A DNA stretch of 35,392 nucleotides from contig CAJXYE010000053.1 in the NCBI GenBank assembly GCA_913063325.1, positions 1 to 35,392 of the forward strand. The letters run 5' to 3'. This document shows positions 1-6,153 of this stretch, in pieces. The position numbers and the translations under genes were made by a program. Each line of letters starts with the position of its first letter. Positions within the stretch are counted from its first letter, which is position 1. The DNA is from an uncultured Colwellia sp. (GTDB lineage Bacteria; Pseudomonadota; Gammaproteobacteria; Enterobacterales; Alteromonadaceae). The notes below the pieces were generated by a model. The model was not told where the DNA came from. It did not search any database and was given only the letters and a program-made list of their open reading frames with translations.

Positions 1-142
1 AGCTCCCGAAGGGCGAGTTTAAAAGGCTTACATGCTGCGTTATTGATTTTGATAAGGGAATAACCATTATCTACAATCAATGCCTTGCCTCTAAACCTTT
101 TAATTCTCGCTAAGTGGTGTATTCATTAATTCAATTGGTATT
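1..142. repeat. MITE-like element, right part (cut by window start)
   Basis: Right half of the element seen complete at 4447-4709. It has the core with GCGAGTTTAAAAGG, TGCGTTATTGATTTTG and CAATCAATGCCTTGCCTC, and ends in the terminus TTCAATTGGTATT. Its left end lies outside the window. It stops about 60 bases before the pdxJ start, so it may carry or displace pdxJ promoter sequence. Confidence 0.8.
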
Positions 143-201
143 AGTTATTAATAGCGCGATAGAACGGCAAAAATCATTAAAAAATAAAAAGAGATGAAAA
201 A

Positions 202-942
202 ATGACTGAATTATTATTAGGTGTAAATGTTGATCATATTGCCACTCTAAGACAAGCCCGCGGTACTAATTACCCTGATCCTGTCTATGCCGCTAGTGTT
301 GCTGAACATGCAGGTGCTGATGGCATAACTGTTCACTTACGTGAAGATAGACGTCATATCCAAGATCGAGATATTCATGTATTAAAGCAGACCTTACATA
401 CCCGTATGAACTTTGAAATGGCCGTCACGGATGAAATGGTCGCCATAGCATGTGATGTGAAACCTGCTTTTTGTTGTTTAGTACCAGAGAAGCGTGAAGA
501 GTTGACTACCGAAGGTGGCTTAGATGTTGTTGGTCAATTGGATAAAATAACAATAGCGACAGAGAAACTCGCGGCAGCGGGCATTGCAGTAAGTTTATTT
601 ATTGATGCTGATACAGCACAAATTGATGCAGCACTTGCCAGTAAGGCGCCTTATATAGAAATTCATACTGGTCACTACGCTGATCTGGCTTGTGAGGTAG
701 AACAGCGTATTGAACTTGAGCGTCTTACTGCAGGTATTAAGTATGCACATAGCTTAGGGCTAAAAGTTAATGCGGGTCATGGTTTAAATTATTTCAATGT
801 CAAACCTATTGCTGCCATTAAAGAAATTATCGAATTAAATATCGGCCATGCAATAATCGCAAGAGCGGTTATTGATGGCTTAGATAAAGCGGTTCGAGAT
901 ATGAAGCAATTGATGCTAGAAGCAAGAACTAATAACTATTAG
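202..942 (+). CDS. pdxJ: Pyridoxine 5'-phosphate synthase PdxJ, copy 1
   Basis: PdxJ condenses 1-deoxy-D-xylulose 5-phosphate with 3-amino-2-oxopropyl phosphate to pyridoxine 5'-phosphate in the cytoplasm, the ring-closing step of DXP-dependent vitamin B6 synthesis. The 246-residue protein has normal family length (E. coli 243). Visible motifs are the N-terminal [14 protein letters not shown], the active-site loop HLREDRRHI (H45, R47), the catalytic glutamate in FEMA (E72) and the phosphate-binding [10 protein letters not shown] near residue 193. A purine-rich AAGAGATG precedes the ATG. The gene is intact and identical in coding sequence to copy 2. In many gammaproteobacteria pdxJ is followed by acpS; here an 84-residue ORF follows instead. 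Confidence 0.97.
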   Translation: MTELLLGVNVDHIATLRQARGTNYPDPVYAASVAEHAGADGITVHLREDRRHIQDRDIHVLKQTLHTRMNFEMAVTDEMVAIACDVKPAFCCLVPEKREELTTEGGLDVVGQLDKITIATEKLAAAGIAVSLFIDADTAQIDAALASKAPYIEIHTGHYADLACEVEQRIELERLTAGIKYAHSLGLKVNAGHGLNYFNVKPIAAIKEIIELNIGHAIIARAVIDGLDKAVRDMKQLMLEARTNNY

Positions 943-1064
943 CTCAACTGTTTAGCATAATCCAAAATTTTAAAACTCATTTAATTTATCATTACTTAAA
1001 TTATAGTCTACACTTTAAATGAGTAGGTGCTGAAGGGATTCAGTTTAGAAATAGATGAGGATTC

Positions 1065-1319
1065 ATGATGCAAACACAGACAAAACCAATGCTCGAGCGA
1101 AGAAAGGAAGCTCCTGAGCAGTCAGTTTGGTGGAATAAATTATCGTTGGCTCAAAAGTTTTCTGCGAGTAGTTTAGGGAAGTTCGGCTATGAGATTGCCT
1201 TTGTTCGTATTGATGGTGACAGCGGTAATAGCTTAGCTGTGCTTCAATGTAGTGGAGGTGTCGCCGCCATTTCTGAAGATGGTGATATTGACACATCACC
1301 TAACATTATCATCAGGTGA
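1065..1319 (+). CDS. Small protein of unknown function, copy 1
   Basis: An 84-residue ORF (83 if the second ATG at 1068 is used). GAGG at 1057-1060 supports either start, with better spacing to 1068. The N-terminus is polar and charged with an MLERR motif, then WWNKLSLAQKFSASSLGKFG, a hydrophobic YEIAFVRI stretch, and a glycine-rich acidic tail. No signal peptide or membrane segment. I do not recognise the family with certainty; the WWNKL...AQKFSASSL pattern looks like a small conserved Alteromonadales protein. It lies 122 bases after pdxJ, always with pdxJ in this window, and is followed by a strong hairpin. Being kept identical in both copies is consistent with very recent duplication and is not proof of function. 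Confidence 0.7.
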   Translation: MMQTQTKPMLERRKEAPEQSVWWNKLSLAQKFSASSLGKFGYEIAFVRIDGDSGNSLAVLQCSGGVAAISEDGDIDTSPNIIIR

Positions 1320-1378
1320 TCATCTATCAGGTAATTTTGATAGCAATATATCTACAAACCATCTAAGTAAATGATTAC

Positions 1379-1417
1379 AATCAATAAAAGCAACAGTTCA
1401 CGTTGCTTTTATTGATT
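1379..1417 (+). terminator. Hairpin terminator after pdxJ/84-aa ORF, copy 1
   Basis: A 16-bp perfect inverted repeat (1379-1394 with 1402-1417) around a 7-base loop AGTTCAC, 60 bases after the stop codon. The outer arm is rich in A on the left and T on the right (GCTTTTATTGATT), so it could stop transcription from both sides, though the trailing T run is short. Confidence 0.65.
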
Positions 1418-1423
1418 TGAGTA

Positions 1424-1582
1424 ATACCAATTCCATTAAATTATTGCCCACTTGTGCGAGTTTAAATAATCCAAGTCTGCGTTGCTCTCAATCCCAATAG
1501 CGAGCTATTACTCAATCAAGCGCCTTGCCCTGATTTATTTATCCTACCCACAACAAGATCACAAACTTAATGGAAATGGTAT
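1424..1582. repeat. MITE-like element, R type (copy 1)
   Basis: Terminal inverted repeat ATACCAATTCCATTAA on the left against TTAATGGAAATGGTAT on the right, 159 bp in all. Inside are GCGAGTTTAAA, a TGCGTTGCTCTC stretch, the palindrome AATAGCGAGCTATT and CAATCAAGCGCCTTGCCC, a variant of the core of the longer elements. TA flanks the left end and AA the right. No coding capacity. It marks the exact right border of the long direct repeat. Confidence 0.85.
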
Positions 1583-1584
1583 AA

Positions 1585-1799
1585 GTAATAACTTTATGGA
1601 TAAACTTTAGAAATCATATGAAGCAACATTTATGCTTTTATCGCTTAAATGTAAACCTATATTCAATCAGTTATTAAGCTGCATGTAGCATTACGTAATA
1701 TTTTTTATTTAATTCGTAAAGAGGCATTGAAAATAGCAAAATTCTTACCTATGTTAATCAATATACTTTGAAATAAATTAGCAGTAAAAGGTAGAGGCA
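1585..1799. other. Intergenic gap between repeat copy 1 and the small acidic protein gene
   Basis: AT-rich DNA between the repeat border and the next gene. It contains the short palindrome ATTACGTAAT but no ORF, RNA gene or clear promoter that I can defend. It presumably holds the promoter of the gene at 1800. Confidence 0.4.
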
Positions 1800-2012
1800 A
1801 TGGTTAGCGATATAGACGATAACTTCCTTGATGGAGCAAGTGCAAGTAACACAGATGAAGTGAATGATAATAATCCCCCTAAGGGTAACTCTTTAGCAGA
1901 GAAACAGATCCAAGAACAAGCCCAGAAAAACCTGCTAGCGCGGAAGCGTATTGATGAATTGAAGGAAAAAAAGCGCCTTAAGGACTTACTTGATGATAGT
2001 GAGGATTGGTAA
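1800..2012 (+). CDS. Small charged protein, possibly PA3496-like
   Basis: A 70-residue protein: an acidic, asparagine-rich N-terminal half, then a helical charged half with ARKRIDELKEKKRLKDLLDD and a terminal acidic DSEDW. The RxRIDExxEKKRLxxxL pattern resembles small proteins annotated as PA3496-family putative envelope integrity proteins; this is a resemblance by eye only. No signal peptide or membrane segment. AGAGG sits 4-5 bases before the ATG. It precedes pdxH by 110 bases on the same strand. Confidence 0.6.
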   Translation: MVSDIDDNFLDGASASNTDEVNDNNPPKGNSLAEKQIQEQAQKNLLARKRIDELKEKKRLKDLLDDSEDW

Positions 2013-2122
2013 AATGAGAAAAATTATGACTCATCCGACTATAAGCTGGATATAACTTTGCAATAACGTCATTTAAGCATAGAATATCTGCCTATTATTA
2101 ACTCTCATTAACTTTAAATATT

Positions 2123-2776
2123 ATGACGTTATTTGAAAAAATTCGCTGCTTATTAACCTTTGGTCAAGGAGTGGCTTTACCTCTTCCTGAATTATCTGCT
2201 GACACAACACCAACTCAATTATTTGAGCAATGGTTTAATGATGCTAAAAAATCTGGAGTTTTACTGCCTGAGGCGATGTCTGTAAGTAGCTGTAATGCGG
2301 ACGGACAACCGAGCTCTCGGATGGTTTTACTTAAAGATTATGATGAAGATGGCTTTGTATTTTTCACTAACTACGCTAGTCGAAAAAGTCATGAACTTAA
2401 CGATAATAGCAAGGTCGCCTTATTGTTCCACTGGAATGTATTACAGCGACAAATTCGTATTGAAGGTACCGTTGAGAAAATATCAAGGCAAGAATCTGCC
2501 GATTATTTTCATAGCCGAGATAGAGGCAGTCAAGTTGGCGCTTGGGCATCTAAGCAAAGTCAAAAACTTAAATCTGATAATGAACTCAAAGAACGTATGA
2601 GCCACTATCAAGAAAAATTCTCGCAAGGCGAAGTACCACATCCTGAATTTTGGGGTGGCTGGCGAGTAAAACCGCATGCCATTGAATTTTGGCAAGGACG
2701 CGCTAACCGATTACACGATAGAATATGCTTTGAACAAAAAAATGATTCTTGGTCACAGCACAAGTTACACCCATAA
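2123..2776 (+). CDS. pdxH: Pyridoxamine/pyridoxine 5'-phosphate oxidase
   Basis: FMN-dependent oxidase that converts pyridoxine or pyridoxamine 5'-phosphate to pyridoxal 5'-phosphate, the step after PdxJ. The 217 residues match family length. Conserved blocks in order: RMVLLKDYDEDGFVFFTNY (about 66-84), SRKSHEL, LLFHWNVLQRQIRIEG, YFHSRDRGSQVGAWASKQS, WGGWRVKP, and the C-terminal FMN/substrate segment EFWQGRANRLHDR. The N-terminal about 30 residues differ from E. coli PdxH and lack its RREYT segment. No good Shine-Dalgarno precedes the ATG at 2123, so the start is less certain than the frame. It lies between the two pdxJ copies and its stop TAA adjoins the ATG of the next gene. By the motifs it should be active. 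Confidence 0.92.
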   Translation: MTLFEKIRCLLTFGQGVALPLPELSADTTPTQLFEQWFNDAKKSGVLLPEAMSVSSCNADGQPSSRMVLLKDYDEDGFVFFTNYASRKSHELNDNSKVALLFHWNVLQRQIRIEGTVEKISRQESADYFHSRDRGSQVGAWASKQSQKLKSDNELKERMSHYQEKFSQGEVPHPEFWGGWRVKPHAIEFWQGRANRLHDRICFEQKNDSWSQHKLHP

Positions 2777-3511
2777 ATGAAACTAGCAAAACGTATTATT
2801 CCTCTGCTTATCTGTTTTTCCGTGAATGTTACTGCTCAGGATGTGCATATTGGCTTAGAGCCTTTGCCACCTATCGTTAATGAAGATGGTCAAGGTTATG
2901 CTGTTGATATGTTCAAAGCCATTGAGGCCATATCAGACCTAAAATTTCACTTTCACATAATGAACTATGCTAGAGCGAAAAAAGAGTTACAAAAACAAAG
3001 TTTAGATATGATTGGTCTAACTCCCCAAGGTCATGAAACAAAGAGTTTTTACCAATCTGCTGAAGATATTAATTGGTCTGTCACTGCCAAAATAGACTTA
3101 TTTACATTAGATAAGAAGTATTTCAATATTCAATTATTACCAAAACAGAGTATTGGTACTTTACGAGGTAATGCTGATTTTTTTTCTGAAGTGCTTAATA
3201 TACCTAGAGATAAATTCATTGAAATAAGCACCCTTACTCAATTAACTAAAATGTTACAACGTAAACGCTTAAAAATTATAACATTTGAACGGGCATCTAC
3301 AATAACAACTATTAAAACGTTTGATATTACAGGTGTTTATTATAAAAATGTCGCTGAAATACCTGCCAGCTTTGCAGTCTATAAAAATAGTAAGGGTCAA
3401 AAGCTGAAAGCTAAAATAGATAAGCTTTTAGCCAAAGTAAACAGTAAAAGTTACTTTGGCTCTTATTTCAAATACCAGAAATTAGCTGACACCGGGTTAC
3501 TAATACCCTAA
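2777..3511 (+). CDS. Periplasmic solute-binding (PBPb-like) protein
   Basis: 244 residues with an N-terminal signal peptide (MKLAKRIIPLLICFSVNVTAQ, likely cleaved after TA near residue 20). The mature part has the bacterial extracellular solute-binding family 3 layout: an early IGLEPLPPIVNEDGQGYAVDM block, a hinge with SLDMIGLTPQ, and QSIGTLRGNADF in the second lobe. Such orphan domains bind amino acids or other small ligands, or serve as sensors. No transporter permease or ATPase is adjacent. It starts directly at the pdxH stop (TAAATG), which suggests translational coupling and one transcript with pdxH. Ligand unknown. Confidence 0.8.
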   Translation: MKLAKRIIPLLICFSVNVTAQDVHIGLEPLPPIVNEDGQGYAVDMFKAIEAISDLKFHFHIMNYARAKKELQKQSLDMIGLTPQGHETKSFYQSAEDINWSVTAKIDLFTLDKKYFNIQLLPKQSIGTLRGNADFFSEVLNIPRDKFIEISTLTQLTKMLQRKRLKIITFERASTITTIKTFDITGVYYKNVAEIPASFAVYKNSKGQKLKAKIDKLLAKVNSKSYFGSYFKYQKLADTGLLIP

Positions 3512-3529
3512 AAAGTAATAACTATAAGA

Positions 3530-4342
3530 CTATTTTTTAGGAGTAGAAATAACTTTTGGTTTGACGCAGCTAGGTCTATTACCTAACTGATAAAGTGCCA
3601 TTGAACTAGGTAAGTGCTCTGTTAACTGTTTAATACGTGTTTCGTTTGATGGATGCGTTGACATAAATTCAGCAGGAGAATTTTTACTTAGCTTAGCCAT
3701 ATTTTGCCATAGCTGTATACTTGCACTCGGCTCAAAACCTGAACGCGCCATAAGATCTTGACCAACAATATCTGCTTCACTTTCATGAGAGCGACCATAA
3801 GGCATTATTACACCGTATTGTATCCCAAGTCCTAACCCCGCCATCCATAAGTCTTTATTCTCTATGTCTGACATTCCAACAGCTGTTGATGCAGCAGCCA
3901 TGCCCATATTTTGTAGTTTGTTGGCCGATAAACGTTCATTAGAGTGATGTTCAATAACATGACCAACTTCATGACCAATAATTGCGCCTAACTGGTCTTG
4001 GTTTTCAGTCACATTTAAAATACCTGTATAAACACCTATTTTCCCACCAGGTAAAGCAAAAGCATTCACTTGAGGTGAATCAAACACGATCACTTCCCAA
4101 TCACCTTTATGAACTGATTTAGATACGTTTTGGGTAATTGATTTAGCTACACACTGTACAAAGTCATTAGTCGCTTTATCCGTACTGATCGGCGTTTTCT
4201 TTTTCATCTCTTCAAATGAGGCTGCACCCATTGTATCGAGTTCTGACTCTGAAAATAACATCACTTGTTTTCGTCCGGTGCTTGAACTTGTACAGGCGGT
4301 AAGCGCAATTAGCGCACTAAGCATAATGAGGGAACGTTTCAT
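3530..4342 (-). CDS. M48-family metalloprotease, predicted lipoprotein
   Basis: 270 residues. The signal peptide ends in a lipobox LTAC (Cys17), so the protein is probably anchored to a membrane facing the periplasm. The zinc site is HEVGH (124-128) in an IIGHEVGHVIEHHS helix, with the third ligand expected in SHESEAD (Glu187). NAFALPGGKIGVYTG and the late STHPSNETRI are typical of the LoiP/BepA-like M48 peptidases. Likely role is quality control of envelope or outer-membrane proteins; the substrate is not deducible. It is convergent with the solute-binding gene, 18 bases apart. The promoter should lie at 4343-4445, before the MITE-like element. Which M48 subfamily it belongs to is uncertain. 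Confidence 0.9.
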   Translation of the reverse strand: MKRSLIMLSALIALTACTSSSTGRKQVMLFSESELDTMGAASFEEMKKKTPISTDKATNDFVQCVAKSITQNVSKSVHKGDWEVIVFDSPQVNAFALPGGKIGVYTGILNVTENQDQLGAIIGHEVGHVIEHHSNERLSANKLQNMGMAAASTAVGMSDIENKDLWMAGLGLGIQYGVIMPYGRSHESEADIVGQDLMARSGFEPSASIQLWQNMAKLSKNSPAEFMSTHPSNETRIKQLTEHLPSSMALYQLGNRPSCVKPKVISTPKK

Positions 4343-4446
4343 GGCTGACTTATATAATCCTTAAATAGTAAGTAGTCGTATTTTATGACGGTGACGCTTA
4401 ATATGCTAGTCAGTATTTTTCTTTAATCTATGTTTAACTATTACTA

Positions 4447-4709
4447 ATACCAAGTCCATTAACTTAGTTCCCACTCAGAGCTTGCCAATGGTTTGAGAAC
4501 AAGTAGAACTTTTTTCACATAGTCACTCTATATGAAGGAAATTCTGTGCGGTTATCGAATCATTGGAAAGCTCCCGAAAGGCGAGTTTAAAAGGCTTACA
4601 TGCTGCGTTATTGATTTTGATAAGGGAATAACCATTATCTACAATCAATGCCTTGCCTCTAAACCTTTTAATTCTCGCTAAGTGGTGTATTCATTAATTC
4701 AATTGGTAT
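4447..4709. repeat. MITE-like element, L type (complete)
   Basis: 263 bp bounded by ATACCAAGTCCATTAA and TTAATTCAATTGGTAT, an imperfect terminal inverted repeat with TA on both outer sides, as expected for a TA target duplication. The core contains GCGAGTTTAAAAGG, TGCGTTATTGATTTTG, AAGGGAATAACCATTA and CAATCAATGCCTTGCC. No ORF. The right half, from 4569, is shared with the window start. It fills most of the gap between the M48 protease gene and pdxJ copy 2. Confidence 0.85.
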
Positions 4710-4769
4710 TAGTTATTAATAGCGCGATAGAACGGCAAAAATCATTAAAAAATAAAAAGAGATGAAAAA

Positions 4770-5510
4770 ATGACTGAATTATTATTAGGTGTAAATGTTG
4801 ATCATATTGCCACTCTAAGACAAGCCCGCGGTACTAATTACCCTGATCCTGTCTATGCCGCTAGTGTTGCTGAACATGCAGGTGCTGATGGCATAACTGT
4901 TCACTTACGTGAAGATAGACGTCATATCCAAGATCGAGATATTCATGTATTAAAGCAGACCTTACATACCCGTATGAACTTTGAAATGGCCGTCACGGAT
5001 GAAATGGTCGCCATAGCATGTGATGTGAAACCTGCTTTTTGTTGTTTAGTACCAGAGAAGCGTGAAGAGTTGACTACCGAAGGTGGCTTAGATGTTGTTG
5101 GTCAATTGGATAAAATAACAATAGCGACAGAGAAACTCGCGGCAGCGGGCATTGCAGTAAGTTTATTTATTGATGCTGATACAGCACAAATTGATGCAGC
5201 ACTTGCCAGTAAGGCGCCTTATATAGAAATTCATACTGGTCACTACGCTGATCTGGCTTGTGAGGTAGAACAGCGTATTGAACTTGAGCGTCTTACTGCA
5301 GGTATTAAGTATGCACATAGCTTAGGGCTAAAAGTTAATGCGGGTCATGGTTTAAATTATTTCAATGTCAAACCTATTGCTGCCATTAAAGAAATTATCG
5401 AATTAAATATCGGCCATGCAATAATCGCAAGAGCGGTTATTGATGGCTTAGATAAAGCGGTTCGAGATATGAAGCAATTGATGCTAGAAGCAAGAACTAA
5501 TAACTATTAG
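4770..5510 (+). CDS. pdxJ: Pyridoxine 5'-phosphate synthase PdxJ, copy 2
   Basis: Same 246-residue protein as copy 1, with identical coding DNA, start context and catalytic residues (H45, R47, E72, the NAGHG loop). The upstream 200 bases are also the same apart from one base in the L element, so both copies should be expressed alike unless the promoter lies further upstream than the repeat. Two full pdxJ genes within 5 kb is unusual, since the gene is normally single copy. The neighbour on the right is barA, convergent, which in related genomes lies near pdxJ; it is therefore not clear which copy is ancestral. Confidence 0.97.
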   Translation: MTELLLGVNVDHIATLRQARGTNYPDPVYAASVAEHAGADGITVHLREDRRHIQDRDIHVLKQTLHTRMNFEMAVTDEMVAIACDVKPAFCCLVPEKREELTTEGGLDVVGQLDKITIATEKLAAAGIAVSLFIDADTAQIDAALASKAPYIEIHTGHYADLACEVEQRIELERLTAGIKYAHSLGLKVNAGHGLNYFNVKPIAAIKEIIELNIGHAIIARAVIDGLDKAVRDMKQLMLEARTNNY

Positions 5511-5632
5511 CTCAACTGTTTAGCATAATCCAAAATTTTAAAACTCATTTAATTTATCATTACTTAAATTATAGTCTACACTTTAAATGAGTAGGTGCTG
5601 AAGGGATTCAGTTTAGAAATAGATGAGGATTC

Positions 5633-5887
5633 ATGATGCAAACACAGACAAAACCAATGCTCGAGCGAAGAAAGGAAGCTCCTGAGCAGTCAGTTTGGTG
5701 GAATAAATTATCGTTGGCTCAAAAGTTTTCTGCGAGTAGTTTAGGGAAGTTCGGCTATGAGATTGCCTTTGTTCGTATTGATGGTGACAGCGGTAATAGC
5801 TTAGCTGTGCTTCAATGTAGTGGAGGTGTCGCCGCCATTTCTGAAGATGGTGATATTGACACATCACCTAACATTATCATCAGGTGA
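5633..5887 (+). CDS. Small protein of unknown function, copy 2
   Basis: Identical to the 84-residue ORF at 1065-1319, with the same GAGG ribosome-binding site and two possible ATG starts (5633 and 5636). It has no recognisable signal peptide or membrane segment. It is convergent with barA, the stop codons being about 270 bases apart, with the hairpin and R-type element between. Confidence 0.7.
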   Translation: MMQTQTKPMLERRKEAPEQSVWWNKLSLAQKFSASSLGKFGYEIAFVRIDGDSGNSLAVLQCSGGVAAISEDGDIDTSPNIIIR

Positions 5888-5946
5888 TCATCTATCAGGT
5901 AATTTTGATAGCAATATATCTACAAACCATCTAAGTAAATGATTAC

Positions 5947-5985
5947 AATCAATAAAAGCAACAGTTCACGTTGCTTTTATTGATT
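5947..5985. terminator. Hairpin terminator after pdxJ/84-aa ORF, copy 2
   Basis: Same 16-bp stem and 7-base loop as at 1379-1417. Here it lies between convergent genes and may serve both the pdxJ unit and barA, because no other terminator is visible after barA. Confidence 0.6.
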
Positions 5986-5991
5986 TGAGTA

Positions 5992-6150
5992 ATACCAATT
6001 CCATTAAATTATTGCCCACTTGTGCGAGTTTAAATAATCCAAGTCTGCGTTGCTCTCAATCCCAATAGCGAGCTATTACTCAATCAAGCGCCTTGCCCTG
6101 ATTTATTTATTCTACCCACAACAAGCTCACAAACTTAATGGAAATGGTAT
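5992..6150. repeat. MITE-like element, R type (copy 2)
   Basis: Second copy of the element at 1424-1582, with the same termini and two base changes inside (6111 and 6126). Its end is three bases from the barA stop codon, so the insertion or rearrangement spared the barA reading frame by a very small margin. Confidence 0.85.
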
Positions 6151-6153
6151 AAT

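Larger units (their letters stand above)
1..1584. repeat. Long direct repeat, copy 1 (pdxJ unit)
   Basis: This segment recurs at 4569-6152 with a constant offset of 4568 bases. I find three substitutions: G/A at 11 (4579), C/T at 1543 (6111) and A/C at 1558 (6126). All three lie in the flanking repeat elements; pdxJ, the 84-residue ORF and the hairpin after it are identical. Identity stops at 1584, two bases past the end of a MITE-like element. The left limit of copy 1 is hidden by the window start, so the true unit may be longer, up to about 1.7 kb if the whole left element is included. Confidence 0.97.
4569..6152. repeat. Long direct repeat, copy 2 (pdxJ unit)
   Basis: Second copy of 1-1584, three substitutions apart (details under copy 1). 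Its right border falls one base before the barA stop codon, which occupies 6154-6156. If the L element at 4447 is counted, the block 4447-6150 is bounded by ATACCAAGTCCATTAA and TTAATGGAAATGGTAT, an inverted pair. The different neighbours on both sides and the three differences argue against simple assembly duplication. Confidence 0.97.

Noticed and set aside
1063..1299. 78-codon frame opposite the 84-residue ORF (also 5631-5867)
   Set aside because: It is the antisense shadow of the small ORF, which has a ribosome-binding site; the antisense frame has none and a low-complexity His/Gln/Tyr-rich peptide.
1..6152. The pdxJ duplication as an assembly error
   Set aside because: Not excluded, but the copies have different flanks and three differences, and the border falls exactly at the end of a repeat element, which is easier to explain by a biological event.
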